This document shows positions 22,854 to 34,800 of a stretch of DNA of 43,266 bases, one piece after another. The notes beneath the pieces are model-generated. The model saw only the letters and a list, made by a program, of their open reading frames with translations. It was not told where the DNA came from and did not search any database. Positions within the stretch are counted from its first letter, which is position 1. Each line of letters opens with the position of its first letter. This DNA comes from Acidobacteriota bacterium (GTDB taxonomy: Bacteria; Acidobacteriota; Terriglobia; Terriglobales; Acidobacteriaceae). The translations under genes and the position numbers were made by a program. The stretch spans positions 1 to 43,266 of the forward strand of contig QIAN01000384.1 in NCBI GenBank assembly GCA_003225005.1, written 5' to 3'.

Positions 22854-24257
22854 ATGCGCTTTGAACTCTTTATCGCTCGCCGATACTTGCGTGCCAAGCG
22901 GCGCCAGGCCTTTATCGGCATTATCACGGGCATCTCGATTGCGGGGGTGGCGGCGGGTGTAGCTTCTCTGATTGTGGCGTTGGCCATCAACAACGGGTTT
23001 CGCCAGGACTTGCAACAGCGTTTGCTGGGTTCGACTTCACACATCAGCCTGATGCGCGTCGCGGACGATGGCATCAGGGATTGGCCGGCGGTGCGGGACC
23101 GTCTTTCGAAGCAGCCGCATGTAGTGGCTGCGGCGCCGGCGATTTTTGAGCAGATCCTGATTTCACGAGGTCCGCGAGCACATGGGGCTGTGCTCAAGGG
23201 CGTGATTCCGTCGTATGAGCGCAAGGTGGGAGATTTGCTCAGCACCGTGAAAGAAGGTTCGGCGACGGCGTTGGAGGATAATCGCACCGAGCCGGGTTCG
23301 TCACCATCCTCTGAGCCTTCGGGTCCTGCCACCCGCACCGCACCGGCAGGGTCCGCACCGGCAGGGTCCACACCAGAGTCAAAAGCAGGGGGCAGGAGTG
23401 CCCGCCCTGCACCGGCGGAGGGATCTCCCGACTCTCTGGCTGGCGTGCAGCAGCGGGTTGCGGCCATGCCCCCGATCGTGCTGGGTAAGGATATGGCCGA
23501 CAATCTGGGAGCGACTGTGGGCTCTGTTGTGCTAGTCACCAGCCCTCAGGGCGAACTGACACCCTTCGGCATGGTGCCGAAGTACAGCCGATTCCGCGTG
23601 GTGGGAATTTTTAACTCCGGGTTTTTCGATTATGACTCTTCCTGGGCGTTCGCACGCCTTTCCGACGCGCAGCAGTTGTTTGGGTTGGGCAACCTGATCT
23701 CAGTTATCGAATTCAAGATCGACGACATTTATAGAGCGCCTGAAATCGCCGCGCACCTCAAACAGGAGGCTGGTCGGGGATTCGACACTACCAACTGGAT
23801 GGAGCAGAACAAGGCTTTATTTCACGCGCTGCGGCTGGAGCGCCTGGTGACGTTCATCACCATCGGATTGATCGTATTCGTAGCGGCGCTCAACATCTTG
23901 ATTTCCCTTATCATGATGGTGATGGAAAAAACGAAGGACATCGCCGTCCTCATGTCGGTGGGAACGCGCAGGGGCCAGGTGCGAAACGTGTTCATGGCGC
24001 AAGGCGTACTGATCGGCGTGATCGGTACGGCCATGGGGCTAATCCTCGGCTATAGCATCGCCTATGCGGGAGGACACTATCACATCATCTCGCTGTCGCC
24101 TGAGGTTTATTCGATTGACTATGTGCCGTTCGCTCCGCGCTTGATGGATGGCGTGCTGGTCACTTTGGTGGCGGTGGGTGTCTCATTTGTGGCTACGGTA
24201 TATCCCTCGTGGTCGGCGGCGCGGGTCTTGCCTGCGGAAGCTTTACGCTATGAGTAG
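22854..24257 (+). CDS. lolC: lipoprotein-releasing ABC transporter permease (LolC/LolE family)
   Basis: A 467-residue inner-membrane protein with the classic start FELFIARRYLRAKRRQAFIG, a first span (about 22-48), a large periplasmic MacB/LolE-type domain and three C-terminal spans (about 335-360, 385-410, 435-455). GFFDYDSSWAFA and VLMSVGTRRGQVRNVFM are family landmarks. With LolD it extracts outer-membrane lipoproteins from the inner membrane. Only one permease gene is present, suggesting a LolF-like homodimer. Residues about 138-192 are a Pro/Ala/Gly/Ser-rich insertion containing a 15-bp tandem repeat; this stretch is absent from typical LolC. Confidence 0.92.
   Translation: MRFELFIARRYLRAKRRQAFIGIITGISIAGVAAGVASLIVALAINNGFRQDLQQRLLGSTSHISLMRVADDGIRDWPAVRDRLSKQPHVVAAAPAIFEQILISRGPRAHGAVLKGVIPSYERKVGDLLSTVKEGSATALEDNRTEPGSSPSSEPSGPATRTAPAGSAPAGSTPESKAGGRSARPAPAEGSPDSLAGVQQRVAAMPPIVLGKDMADNLGATVGSVVLVTSPQGELTPFGMVPKYSRFRVVGIFNSGFFDYDSSWAFARLSDAQQLFGLGNLISVIEFKIDDIYRAPEIAAHLKQEAGRGFDTTNWMEQNKALFHALRLERLVTFITIGLIVFVAALNILISLIMMVMEKTKDIAVLMSVGTRRGQVRNVFMAQGVLIGVIGTAMGLILGYSIAYAGGHYHIISLSPEVYSIDYVPFAPRLMDGVLVTLVAVGVSFVATVYPSWSAARVLPAEALRYE
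23340..23369 (+). repeat. 15-bp tandem repeat inside the lolC-type gene
   Basis: GCACCGGCAGGGTCC occurs twice head-to-tail with no mismatch, encoding (A)PAGSAPAGS in a low-complexity insertion of the periplasmic domain. Confidence 0.85.
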
Positions 24258-24475
24258 TGGCGAGTCGCGAATAACGCGAATCCGAGCAGCGCATTTCATT
24301 TGCCAATTCCCAAATTGCTTCCCCTCTGTGTTGCGCTGAGTGAAGAAGTGTCACCTGAACTCGCGGTGCAGCTGCCGCGCAGGCTGTTCAATGGAAAAAG
24401 ATACTGGTAGAACTGTAATTAGCCTGGGGTATCACTGCAGCTCACAACTCGCGACTGGAACGAAAGAGTGACAGA

Positions 24476-25189
24476 TTGCATCTAATCGAACAAGAGCCGC
24501 TGTTGCGGGTCGAGGGGTTGAAGAAAGTTTTCCGGTCCGGTGAATCGGATCTGGTGCTCTTTGAGAATTTGTCGTTTGCAGTGAGGCGAGGAGAGATGCT
24601 CGCCATTGTGGGCGAATCGGGGGCGGGCAAGAGTACCTTGTTGCACATCCTCAGCGCTCTTGATCGCGCCTCCGCAGGTGACGTATACTGCGCCCACCTG
24701 AAGCTGAACGCGTTGTCGCAGGACGAAGCCGCGGAGTTTCGCAATCGGGAAACGGGCTTCGTTTGGCAGTTTCACTATCTGCTCCCGGAATTCACGGCGG
24801 CAGAAAACGTTGCCATGCCACTGCTGATACGTGGGCAGAGCTGGCAAAAGGTTCAGCCAGAAGCTTCACGCTGGTTGCGCGAGGTCGGACTGGAACAACG
24901 CGGCCACCACCGTTCAGGCGAGCTGTCCGGCGGGGAGCAGCAACGCGTGGCTTTGGCCCGGGCACTGATCACCCAGCCGAAGCTCTTGTTGGCAGATGAG
25001 CCCACGGGCGATCTGGACGGGCAGACAGCGGAATCAGTTTTCGCTTTGATTGCCAGGTTGCATCGCGAGCACCAGCTAACCTCCCTCATTGCAACGCATA
25101 ACTTGTCTTTTGCACGCCGCTGTCATCGCGTGCTGCGGTTGCAGCGTGGGCGCGTGGAGGAAGTTCATCCGGAATCGCTGGCGGTATGA
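24476..25189 (+). CDS. lolD: lipoprotein-releasing ABC transporter ATPase
   Basis: A 237-residue ATP-binding subunit. Walker A is GESGAGKST, the Q-loop lies in [19 protein letters not shown] (family-typical for LolD/MacB), the signature is [15 protein letters not shown], Walker B LLLADEP and the H-loop IATHN. It powers lipoprotein release by the adjacent permease. The frame has no ATG or GTG in a sensible place, so a TTG at 24476 is the likely start, with only a weak ribosome site. It is separated from the permease gene by 218 bases without a gene, so coupling is looser than in most lol operons. Confidence 0.92.
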   Translation: MHLIEQEPLLRVEGLKKVFRSGESDLVLFENLSFAVRRGEMLAIVGESGAGKSTLLHILSALDRASAGDVYCAHLKLNALSQDEAAEFRNRETGFVWQFHYLLPEFTAAENVAMPLLIRGQSWQKVQPEASRWLREVGLEQRGHHRSGELSGGEQQRVALARALITQPKLLLADEPTGDLDGQTAESVFALIARLHREHQLTSLIATHNLSFARRCHRVLRLQRGRVEEVHPESLAV

Positions 25190-25330
25190 GCAGTAAGGAA
25201 GTAATGTGTAGTGTTGGCGATGCAAGGATCTAGCAACATTAGTAGACAAAGTGCAGAAACTGGGTTGGGGAATACCCGGCAGACCGCCGGGGAGGGTTCC
25301 TTCAGTAACATTCGTGGGACGTTTCCGTGC

Positions 25331-25359
25331 TTGGGTTCGTGGCCCTTTGATTGCATAAT
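25331..25359 (+). promoter_or_regulatory. candidate clpC promoter
   Basis: TTGGGT, a 17-base spacer and CATAAT, about 100 bases before the clpC ATG. The match is moderate. No CtsR heptad operator was recognised. Confidence 0.35.
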
Positions 25360-25459
25360 GGATATAACGGGTCATGCTGAGAATGGGTCCAGGGTTCAGC
25401 TAGGGTCGAGCGGGTAGCGGAATTCCTTCTCGGCCGGAAGCTTCAGGGGGAAGGGCATT

Positions 25460-27907
<2,448 letters not shown>

Positions 27908-27909
27908 GC

Positions 27910-27937
27910 CCTCAGCATGCAGCACTCAGCCGTCAGC
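27910..27937 (+). repeat. heptanucleotide tandem repeat (4 units) after clpC
   Basis: CCTCAGC, ATGCAGC, ACTCAGC, CGTCAGC in register. The last unit forms part of the left arm of the clpC terminator hairpin. Confidence 0.7.
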
Positions 27938-27958
27938 GCTAGCTGGCGGCTTTCGTTT
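27928..27958 (+). terminator. probable intrinsic terminator of clpC
   Basis: AGCCGTCAGC, a GCTA loop, then GCTGGCGGCT (10 bp with one G-T pair) followed by TTCGTTT. It lies 20 bases after the clpC stop. Confidence 0.6.
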
Positions 27959-28052
27959 GTGTGCCGAGCGCAGAGGCCGCAGAGAACTTCTTTGCGACCA
28001 ATTCGTTTCCGACGAATCTGGATATGCGAGGCACTAACGCGGGGAGCGCAAC

Positions 28053-28412
28053 ATGGACAAGGTCGACATGGCCGAGAAGTTTGGGAAGATTTCGGAGTAC
28101 TGGAAGCCTTACATCGTAGCTGAACTGAACGGGCAGCACGTCAAGCTGGACAAAATCCTCGGTGAGTTCGTGTTTCACCATCATGAGAATGAAGATGAAA
28201 TGTTCCTTGTGGTCAAGGGCCGCTTCCGCATGGAGTTTCGCGACCGGCACGAATGGATCGAGGAGGGCGAGTTCCTTGTCGTGCCGCGAGGTGTGGAGCA
28301 TCGACCTGTCGCCGACCAAGAGTGCTGGATTATGCTGTTCGAGCCAGCCTCGACGTTAAACACCGGGAACGTGGTAAACCACCGCACACTGACGGAACTG
28401 GAACGGGTGTAG
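28053..28412 (+). CDS. single-domain cupin protein
   Basis: A 119-residue cytoplasmic protein with a cupin_2 barrel: motif 1 FHHHENEDEMFLVVKGRFRM (His ligands plus Glu) and motif 2 GEFLVVPRGVEHRPVA (Pro-Gly-x-x-His). The metal-binding His/Glu set is complete, so a bound metal is likely. Function across this family ranges from sugar isomerases to dioxygenases and sensors and cannot be assigned here. GGGGAG precedes the ATG. It stands alone, convergent with the DUF1059 gene. Confidence 0.85.
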   Translation: MDKVDMAEKFGKISEYWKPYIVAELNGQHVKLDKILGEFVFHHHENEDEMFLVVKGRFRMEFRDRHEWIEEGEFLVVPRGVEHRPVADQECWIMLFEPASTLNTGNVVNHRTLTELERV

Positions 28413-28483
28413 GGACACACAGTCAGTTTACGTTTCTCCGACTACGGCATCATCCACCCCAGACAAAGCTTTGCCCAGCCACC

Positions 28484-28511
28484 AGAAAGAAAGACGAGCC
28501 CCAGGGGCTCG
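28484..28511 (-). terminator. probable intrinsic terminator of the DUF1059 gene
   Basis: On the minus strand CGAGCCCC-T-GGGGCTCG is followed by TCTTTCTTTC. It lies about 25 bases after the stop codon at 28537. Confidence 0.65.
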
Positions 28512-28536
28512 CCTCGACTCCAGTTCTAAATCACAT

Positions 28537-28719
28537 TTACGCGGCTTCGTCTCGAATCGCAGATCTAACTTTGTCTGCCAGTTCCGGGGTGACTTCGCCC
28601 ACGTTGTGCGCAGTGCGAGCATGTTCCGCGGCTTGCTGCAAAACCTCTTGTTCGGATTCGCCCTTAGCTACGTAGTCGCAATTCGGGACTACGTCGTTGC
28701 AGTGCAGTACTTTCGCCAT
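28537..28719 (-). CDS. DUF1059 small protein
   Basis: A 60-residue protein: MAKVLHCNDVVPNCDYVAKG, then ESEQEVLQQAAEHARTAHNV and GEVTPELADKVRSAIRDE. This is the full DUF1059 pattern, with Cys7 and Cys14 and the His-A-x-x-x-H helix that may bind metal. The function of the family is unknown; it is frequent in Acidobacteria and soil Proteobacteria. AGGAGG lies eight bases before the ATG at 28719; the longer open frame upstream is not translated by this signal. It is divergent from the secreted protein gene at 28955. Confidence 0.88.
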   Translation of the reverse strand: MAKVLHCNDVVPNCDYVAKGESEQEVLQQAAEHARTAHNVGEVTPELADKVRSAIRDEAA

Positions 28720-28790
28720 GCCAGTACCTCCTAAACTTCGGGGCGTAAGTATAGCAGAAGTTTTCAGGACAAGCGGAACCCGCGATTCGG

Positions 28791-28838
28791 GAAAAAGTTT
28801 CGTCCCTACTTCGAAAAAAAGTTGCGTCCCTCTGTATC
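28791..28838 (+). repeat. two tandem copies of an A-rich 22-26 bp unit
   Basis: GAAAAAGTTTCGTCCCTACTTC (28791-28812) and a similar unit from 28813 (GAAAAAAAGTTGCGTCCCTC) lie head to tail in the intergenic space between the divergent DUF1059 and secreted-protein genes. They could be a regulator site pair or a chance duplication. Confidence 0.5.
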
Positions 28839-28954
28839 GTTTCCCATTGACCCGGGCCCGAGAATTGTGATTAACTCTCCGGCAATTGCAGCGTTTTGAC
28901 GCGCCACTCCGATCAACAAACCTGTGAATGGGGCGTGCAACCGAGGTGAAGTTT

Positions 28955-29926
28955 ATGAAGCGTTGTTCGCTGTATGGGACCATGGTAGTCGCGTTGTTAG
29001 GTTTAACCTCAGGCGCCAGCGCGCGAGACGTCGTCCTGCCCGCCGGTACTCTTCTGCAATGCACCCTCAATGAACCAAACTTCTCCTCGGCCTCGGTCGA
29101 TGTCGGGGATCCGGTTCTCTGTCATCTGCACGGAGTAAGTGAATTTGGTCGCCAAGCCTTTCCGCGGGGCAGTTATCTGGTTGGCCACCTAGAAGCCTCG
29201 AAGGAACCTGGCCACTTCTTCGGCAAGGGTTACCTGAAGCTGCAGTTCGATCGCATCGGCCTGCCTAGCGGAGACTTGCCTCTAGAGGCGAAGGTGATTG
29301 CGACGCGCGGCTATCGCGTGGACCGCGAAGGCAAGATCGATGGAAACGGACATGCCAAGCGCGATATCGTCGAATGGCTGTTGCCGCCGCTGTGGCCGTG
29401 GAAAGTGATCATGCTGCCGGCACGCGGACCTCGTCCCAAGCTCAAGGGCGAGAGCACACTCAGCTTGCGCCTGATGGATGATGTTCAGATACCACAGGTG
29501 GCAACCACGTACGGACCCGAATGGCGCTTCTTTGGCAGGCCGGAGAGTCAGCTGTACCACGACTCTGCGTTCAGCAACGGCGGACCAACACTCGCTGCGC
29601 GTGGTTTGCCAACACAGGAGCAGACCGCCGTAGGTGTTCCACATGCATCGTACGCGAGCTTGGTTTCGCGAGATGTGGTCGCTCCGCTGCGCCTGAGCAC
29701 TGCACCGGGCATGCCCGTATTTGTCCTGAAAACCGGGACCATACTGGCCGTGGGCAACTACACCTACCAGGACGGTCGAATTAGCTACAGTCTGGCAAGC
29801 GGCGGGACTGGCGTAATCGGCTCCGACCAGGTTGACTGGGGCACGACGACTCGGTTCAATGCGGAGCGTGGCGTGCGCGTCACCCTGGGCAGCGGACGGC
29901 CCAAGTCGGACGAGCCGGGACTATAA
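28955..29926 (+). CDS. secreted hypothetical protein
   Basis: A 323-residue protein with a signal peptide (about 1-23, GLTSGASA before RDVVLPAG). The segment after it (VLPAGTLLQCTLNEPNF, then VDVGDPVLCHL and FPRGSYLVGHLEASK) resembles in pattern the beta-rich C-terminal domain of TrbI/VirB10-type proteins, but no conjugation gene is near and the match is weak. The second half repeats a similar strand rhythm (MPVFVLKTGTILAVGNYTYQ). GAGGTGAAG precedes the ATG at 28955, favoured over one nine codons earlier. It ends with a strong terminator, so it is monocistronic. Confidence 0.7.
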   Translation: MKRCSLYGTMVVALLGLTSGASARDVVLPAGTLLQCTLNEPNFSSASVDVGDPVLCHLHGVSEFGRQAFPRGSYLVGHLEASKEPGHFFGKGYLKLQFDRIGLPSGDLPLEAKVIATRGYRVDREGKIDGNGHAKRDIVEWLLPPLWPWKVIMLPARGPRPKLKGESTLSLRLMDDVQIPQVATTYGPEWRFFGRPESQLYHDSAFSNGGPTLAARGLPTQEQTAVGVPHASYASLVSRDVVAPLRLSTAPGMPVFVLKTGTILAVGNYTYQDGRISYSLASGGTGVIGSDQVDWGTTTRFNAERGVRVTLGSGRPKSDEPGL

Positions 29927-29952
29927 CCATCTTAATAGCAGCTAGGTTTCAT

Positions 29953-29989
29953 CAGCAGCCGCCAGCGCCAAGCTGGCGGCTGCTGTTTT
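29953..29989 (+). terminator. intrinsic terminator of the secreted hypothetical gene
   Basis: A perfect 14-bp stem (CAGCAGCCGCCAGC against GCTGGCGGCTGCTG) with a GCCAA loop, followed by TTTTC. Confidence 0.85.
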
Positions 29990-30068
29990 CCGGGATGGGA
30001 AAGGCTGGTTTTGCCGTCCACCTCATTTCCGATCGCGGCTAGTCACTATTGGCATCTAGAATCGGGTT

Positions 30069-30419
30069 ATGGAGCTTATTGTTTATTCCGCCCTCTGGTG
30101 CCCAAACTGCCGCGAAGCCAAACGCTTCCTCGACAAGTACAACATCGCCTATAAAGAGATCGACGTTGCGACCACGCCGGGTGCGGCGGAAGAGTTGATC
30201 AGGCAGGTTGGAAAGCGCGCTATCCCGCAGTTCGTCATCGACGGCGAATGGGTCCAACCGTACCGTCCCGGCAAGGGATTTCTCTATGAGGAGATGAAAA
30301 CCAGGCTGGGCATTCAGATTCCTAGCGTAATTTCGGAGCATCCGAATCCCCTTAACCCTTTACGCAGCAGCGTTTTAGGCTGTGTCCCACCCTCCCGTTC
30401 ATTGCCTTCCGTACCGTAG
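30069..30419 (+). CDS. glutaredoxin-like protein
   Basis: A 116-residue protein whose first 80 residues form a glutaredoxin fold: MELIVYSALWCPNCREAKRF with redox-active Cys11 and Cys14, a cis-Pro segment AIPQFVIDGEWV and a C-terminal helix (FLYEEMKTRLG). It would reduce disulfides or glutathionylated proteins in the cytoplasm, or act as a mycoredoxin-like enzyme. The last 30 residues (NPLNPLRSSVLGCVPPSRS) are low complexity and lie outside the fold. A TAGAAT box ends six bases before the ATG with no ribosome site, so a leaderless message is likely. Confidence 0.85.
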   Translation: MELIVYSALWCPNCREAKRFLDKYNIAYKEIDVATTPGAAEELIRQVGKRAIPQFVIDGEWVQPYRPGKGFLYEEMKTRLGIQIPSVISEHPNPLNPLRSSVLGCVPPSRSLPSVP

Positions 30420-30468
30420 AAAAGGCTGACCCGACGGGCGAACATATACCTTCGAGCTTCGGTCCTGG

Positions 30469-31488
30469 ATGTTCTCCTTCAATGGACTGAAAAGGCAAGA
30501 CTTAGAAGGAAATTTCGACAGTCTCATGTCCGACCAAGAAAACCGGCAAGAAACGAACGACGTTTGCGAAAGCTGGTCCCAAATGGTGCAAGCCATTTTG
30601 GGCATCATTCTGCTGGCCGGTGCCGGAGTGATGTTGCACTATTACGCGCCGGCGATCTCCAATGAGCCACAGCCGAGTGATCTGCAGCAGCAGGTCCACG
30701 CTCTAACCAAGCAGGTTGAGCAGCTGGAGCAGGATCGGGGCATGCCGGCCCTGGTGCTGAACAAATATAGAAATTCCATTGGCTACATTTACGGCGTGTA
30801 CCAGGTAGGCTTTCCCAACCAGCGGCCAACGGTGCGGGCGCGAGTGTCAGGTACAGGATTCATCGTAGCTAATGGTCTTCTGGCTACCAACCGCCACGTG
30901 GCTGAACCTTGGTACGGGGACCCCGAGGCGGAAGCCCTGATTCACCGTGGCGCCGCAGGCACGCTGGAAAGCCTGGTGGTATTTTTCCCCGGGTCGCCCA
31001 CAGCAGTGGACTTGTCGCCGGTGGCCGTTTCGTCGCAGAGAGACTTGGCGGTATTGCGCGCGGCGGATTCTCCGGTAATCCGTGGGCTTGCGCCCTTACC
31101 TCTGGCAAAATTCCCTGCCTTGCCGGGAGAGCTGGTTACAGTGATTGGCTATCCCATGGGAATCGCCGGTATGGTGGCTAAGTCGCCCTCAGGCATTTAT
31201 GAGCGGCTTGCCTATCGCCATAATGACATCACCGCGGCCAGCGAACTGGCGGCACTGTCGCTGATTCGTCCCTCAGCCACCTTCGGCCACCTCGGCGATA
31301 TGGTGGGCGATAAGCTTATTTACGATGCGCCCACAGCCCACGGTGGCAGCGGAGGCCCGGTCTTTAACTCCAAAGGCGAAGTTATCGGCGTCAACTCCGC
31401 TTACATGGACGGATTCACTGGCGGGACGCTCGGAGTCGCCGTCGAGGCTTTGCGTCCGCTGCTGGAAGCAGCGCAAAAACAGCGGTAA
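30469..31488 (+). CDS. membrane-anchored trypsin-like serine protease
   Basis: A 339-residue protein with a short cytoplasmic N-terminus, one membrane span (about 39-60, MVQAILGIILLAGAGVML), a Gln-rich helical linker (about 70-90) and a chymotrypsin-fold domain. The triad is visible: His143 in LATNRHVAEPW, Asp192 in SSQRDLAVLR and Ser294 in HGGSGGPVFNSKGEVIGVNS. No PDZ domain follows, unlike HtrA/DegP. The protease faces the periplasm and may act in envelope quality control. The start is uncertain: the ATG at 30469 and one at 30526 (MSDQENRQ) are both without a close ribosome site. Confidence 0.85.
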   Translation: MFSFNGLKRQDLEGNFDSLMSDQENRQETNDVCESWSQMVQAILGIILLAGAGVMLHYYAPAISNEPQPSDLQQQVHALTKQVEQLEQDRGMPALVLNKYRNSIGYIYGVYQVGFPNQRPTVRARVSGTGFIVANGLLATNRHVAEPWYGDPEAEALIHRGAAGTLESLVVFFPGSPTAVDLSPVAVSSQRDLAVLRAADSPVIRGLAPLPLAKFPALPGELVTVIGYPMGIAGMVAKSPSGIYERLAYRHNDITAASELAALSLIRPSATFGHLGDMVGDKLIYDAPTAHGGSGGPVFNSKGEVIGVNSAYMDGFTGGTLGVAVEALRPLLEAAQKQR

Positions 31489-31830
31489 GGCTTCGCACTT
31501 GTCACTAGCAACCGCTGACGGCGATGCCCACATTAGCCATTGTTAGAGCCCGCTCCGGCTGACAAGCTGGATTTCTTCTCTCCGTGATTGCCAGCTGCGA
31601 ATAAGCGTTCTCGGACTGACTGCTCGGGCCTAAACAGCAGAGATCCCATACCGGCGTGCCGATCTGGGAAGCCCCCCGGGACTTCCAATATCTGGACGCT
31701 GGAAAACTTCTAAATCACTCGGGACGCTGGCTTCCAACGGGCATGAGGTGTTGCGCCCACCGCCTTGCGGTCGTCGGAGCGCTCTGTTGTCGCCGAACCC
31801 GGTCCGTTCCGTTGGCCGGTTCCTTCCCCT
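31489..31830. other. intergenic between convergent genes, no gene seen
   Basis: About 340 bases between the protease and the TonB-dependent receptor 3' ends. No protein-like frame, strong terminator or repeat was recognised. Confidence 0.5.
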
Positions 31831-34800
31831 CTAAAACGCCCATCGCAGAGAGAATTGGATCAGGCGCGGAGTGCCTACGGTCTGCACGATCGAACCGAAC
31901 GGGTCTTGGCCTACGCTTCCGGCCGCGACCCAGGCGTTGTAGGCCTCGATGTCGGTGACGGTGGGGTTGCCGAAGTTCGTGTGATTCCAAACATTGAAGA
32001 AGTCCGCTGCGAAGCGGAGTTCCTGGCGTTCGGAAATCTTGAAGTACTTGAGAATGGACGCGTCCCAATTCTGTTGGAACGGACCGTGGTAAATATTACG
32101 GCCCAGGTTGCCGAAACCGGTGGTGCAGAAGTTCGGGTCGGCGGCGCATTTGGCGGCCGGATAAATCCGAGCCGCGGGGGCGAAGGCAGTTGGTTTCAGG
32201 TATCCGTTGATTCGCTTGTGGATGTCGCCACTGGTCAAGCCGCTGTCGACGGTTGCGCCCGCAGCGAGGCTTGCACCCAGTAGCGGAGTGCTGCCCTGCC
32301 CGAGGAACCCGGTTCCAGCGCTGGAATCGAAAATCGAGAACGGCGTTCCGGACTGGAAGGTTGTGACTCCGCTGATGGCCCATCCGCTCAGCAGAGCTCG
32401 CTTTGCTCCTGTCGCACCCGCAAAGATCGGAAGTGCGTAGACGTAGCTGATGGAAAAGCGATGCGGCCGGTTGAAATCAGAAATGCCGCGGGACGCATGA
32501 ATGTCGCTCTGGTCGTTGTACGCAGTGTTGAAGGCGGTGTTTCCCGTCGATGTGGCGTCAATGTTTTTTGAGAAGGCATAAGCTGCCTGAACGTAGTTCT
32601 GTCCCCACCGTCGCGACGCTGTCGCCTGGAACGCGTGATAGATCGAGTACGCATCGTTGGCGAAAATCTGGTAGCCGCTATAACCGTTCAATCCCGGCGT
32701 GGGAGTGCGGGCGATCGCATTGAGGAACGTGTTGGTGGTTATCTGATAGCTCTTGCCATTGGCGTCTGTCACGGTGACGGGATGAGCGCTGGCGTCCACC
32801 GATTGGATCGCATCGCGAGTCTCGCGGAGGTGGATTCCGCGCGTGCCCACGTATCCCACTTCGAGGACCCAGCGCTTGGCGAGTTCCCGCTGCAACGTCA
32901 GGTTCCATTGTTGCGTGTTGGGCACCACGAAGTGACGCGGAACTTCCAGCACAAACAGATTCTGCGTGCTGTTCACTCCCGGGCCAGTGCAACCACCGTA
33001 CACGGCTGCACCGTTCGTGTCTGGAAAACTCGTCAGCTGGGCCAAGCAAGGTAGCCACGCCGGCGAGAGCATCCCGGCTGGCGGCACCGCATTAGAGTTT
33101 ATTGCCGGAGTTCCGGTGAAGAAGTTCGACATCGTGAAACCCAGAGTCTGGCCGAAGAACACGATGGGGATGAATGGCGACTGGAAGCTCAACTGGTCGA
33201 CCGCTCCCACGTCTTCACGAACGTAGTAAATTCCGTAGCCACCGCGGAGCGTAGCGTTGTGATGGCCGAAGACGTCCCAGGCGAAGCCGATGCGCGGGCC
33301 CCATCCTGTGGAAACGCTGTTGCGGAAGGTGGATCCGGCGGCGTTCCCTGAGAGTCCGCTGACGCCCAACTTGTTTACGCAACTGGGATAGATAAATGGA
33401 TAGGTTCCAGACTTGGTAAGGTCCGATTCGATATTGCCAATATGGCAGGCTTGGTCGGTCCAGGCGCCAAGGAATTCCGTGCGCAGGCCCAGGTTCAGTG
33501 TGAGATCGCGAGTGGTCTTCCAGTCGTCCTGCACGAAGACAGCAGAATTGTTCTGCCTATATTTGTGGTTATAAACGCCGCCCCCGCCGAAACTAAACTG
33601 AGGAGTGCCACCAACAAAGTTCCCGAAGTCGGTGGTTGCGCCAGTGTTGGTGAAAAATAGCTGTCCGTTAAAGACCTGAGGGAAGAGCTTGTTGAGGTTC
33701 ACGCGCACGACCTGACCGCCGAAGGTGAGGGTGTGCGAACCGCGCACCCAGCTGAAGTCGTCGACAAAGTTAAAGTCGTTTTGCGTCTGGTACTGATTTG
33801 CCTGCGGGGTCGGGCCGAACTGGAAGCCTGAAGTCAGGAAGGTAAACTTGTAGATGCTGCTGGTCAGGTTGTCGGTGGGGCGATCGATCCCTGCGTCGCT
33901 GACGGTAACAGGGTTCACGTTGATCGCGCTGTTGTTGATGCGTACATAGCCGAAGCGGAAATCATTGACCAAGGTGGGAGAGATCACATGGGTCTCAGCC
34001 AGCGTCCAGACGCGATCGTGGACGGGGAGTTGGTAAGGAAAGTTAAGGTCACTACCGCTGGCGGCACCGCCGAGGGAGGCCTGCAATCCGCCCGCGCCAA
34101 AGGGAATGTCCTGCTCTGAATCGGAGAAGAAGAAGCGAGACGATAGATGGTCTCTTGAGTTGTGGAAGTCGTGATCCCAGTTTAGGGTGAGCTGGTCGTC
34201 GGTGAATTTGCCGGGCTTGCTGACGGTGAATTGGACCAGGCTTCCGGTGGCAGTGCCCGCCGGGACGTTGTTCGCCAGCGGGAACAGATATCCATTGGCC
34301 GGGGCGCCGAACTGGTTGCTCTGGAATGCCAGCAAGGAGACCGCAACCGGGTCCGCGCTGGCTACGCCGAAGGCGGAAGCCAGGCTACTGGCGTTGGCAG
34401 TGCCGCGGTCGGCGGCAGGAACATAAGGGATGAAAGTGCTGATCAACGTTCCTGGGGAGTCGCCGCTACGCTGGCGCGAGCCCTGATAGTTAACGAAGAA
34501 GAAACCAAACTTTCCACCTGGGCTGACAGGGCCGCCGAGGCTCCCCCCAAAAATATTCTGCTTAATGACAGGGCGCGGGGAACCGGTCTGATTCAAAAAG
34601 TACTCATTGGCATCGAGGGCCGTATTTCGAAAGAACTCATACACATCGCCGTGAAACTGATTGGTGCCGCTCTTCAGGATGGCGTTAATGTTGCCGCCGC
34701 CGTTGCGGCCCTGGGTGGCGTCATACAGCGAGGTCTGAACCTTGAATTCCTGTACGACGTCCGGGTTGGGTAGCGGGGTGTTGGTCAGTTCGGCGACATT

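Noticed and set aside
25190-25459. CtsR/HrcA heat-shock operator before clpC
   Set aside because: No CtsR heptad pair or CIRCE inverted repeat was found in the leader.
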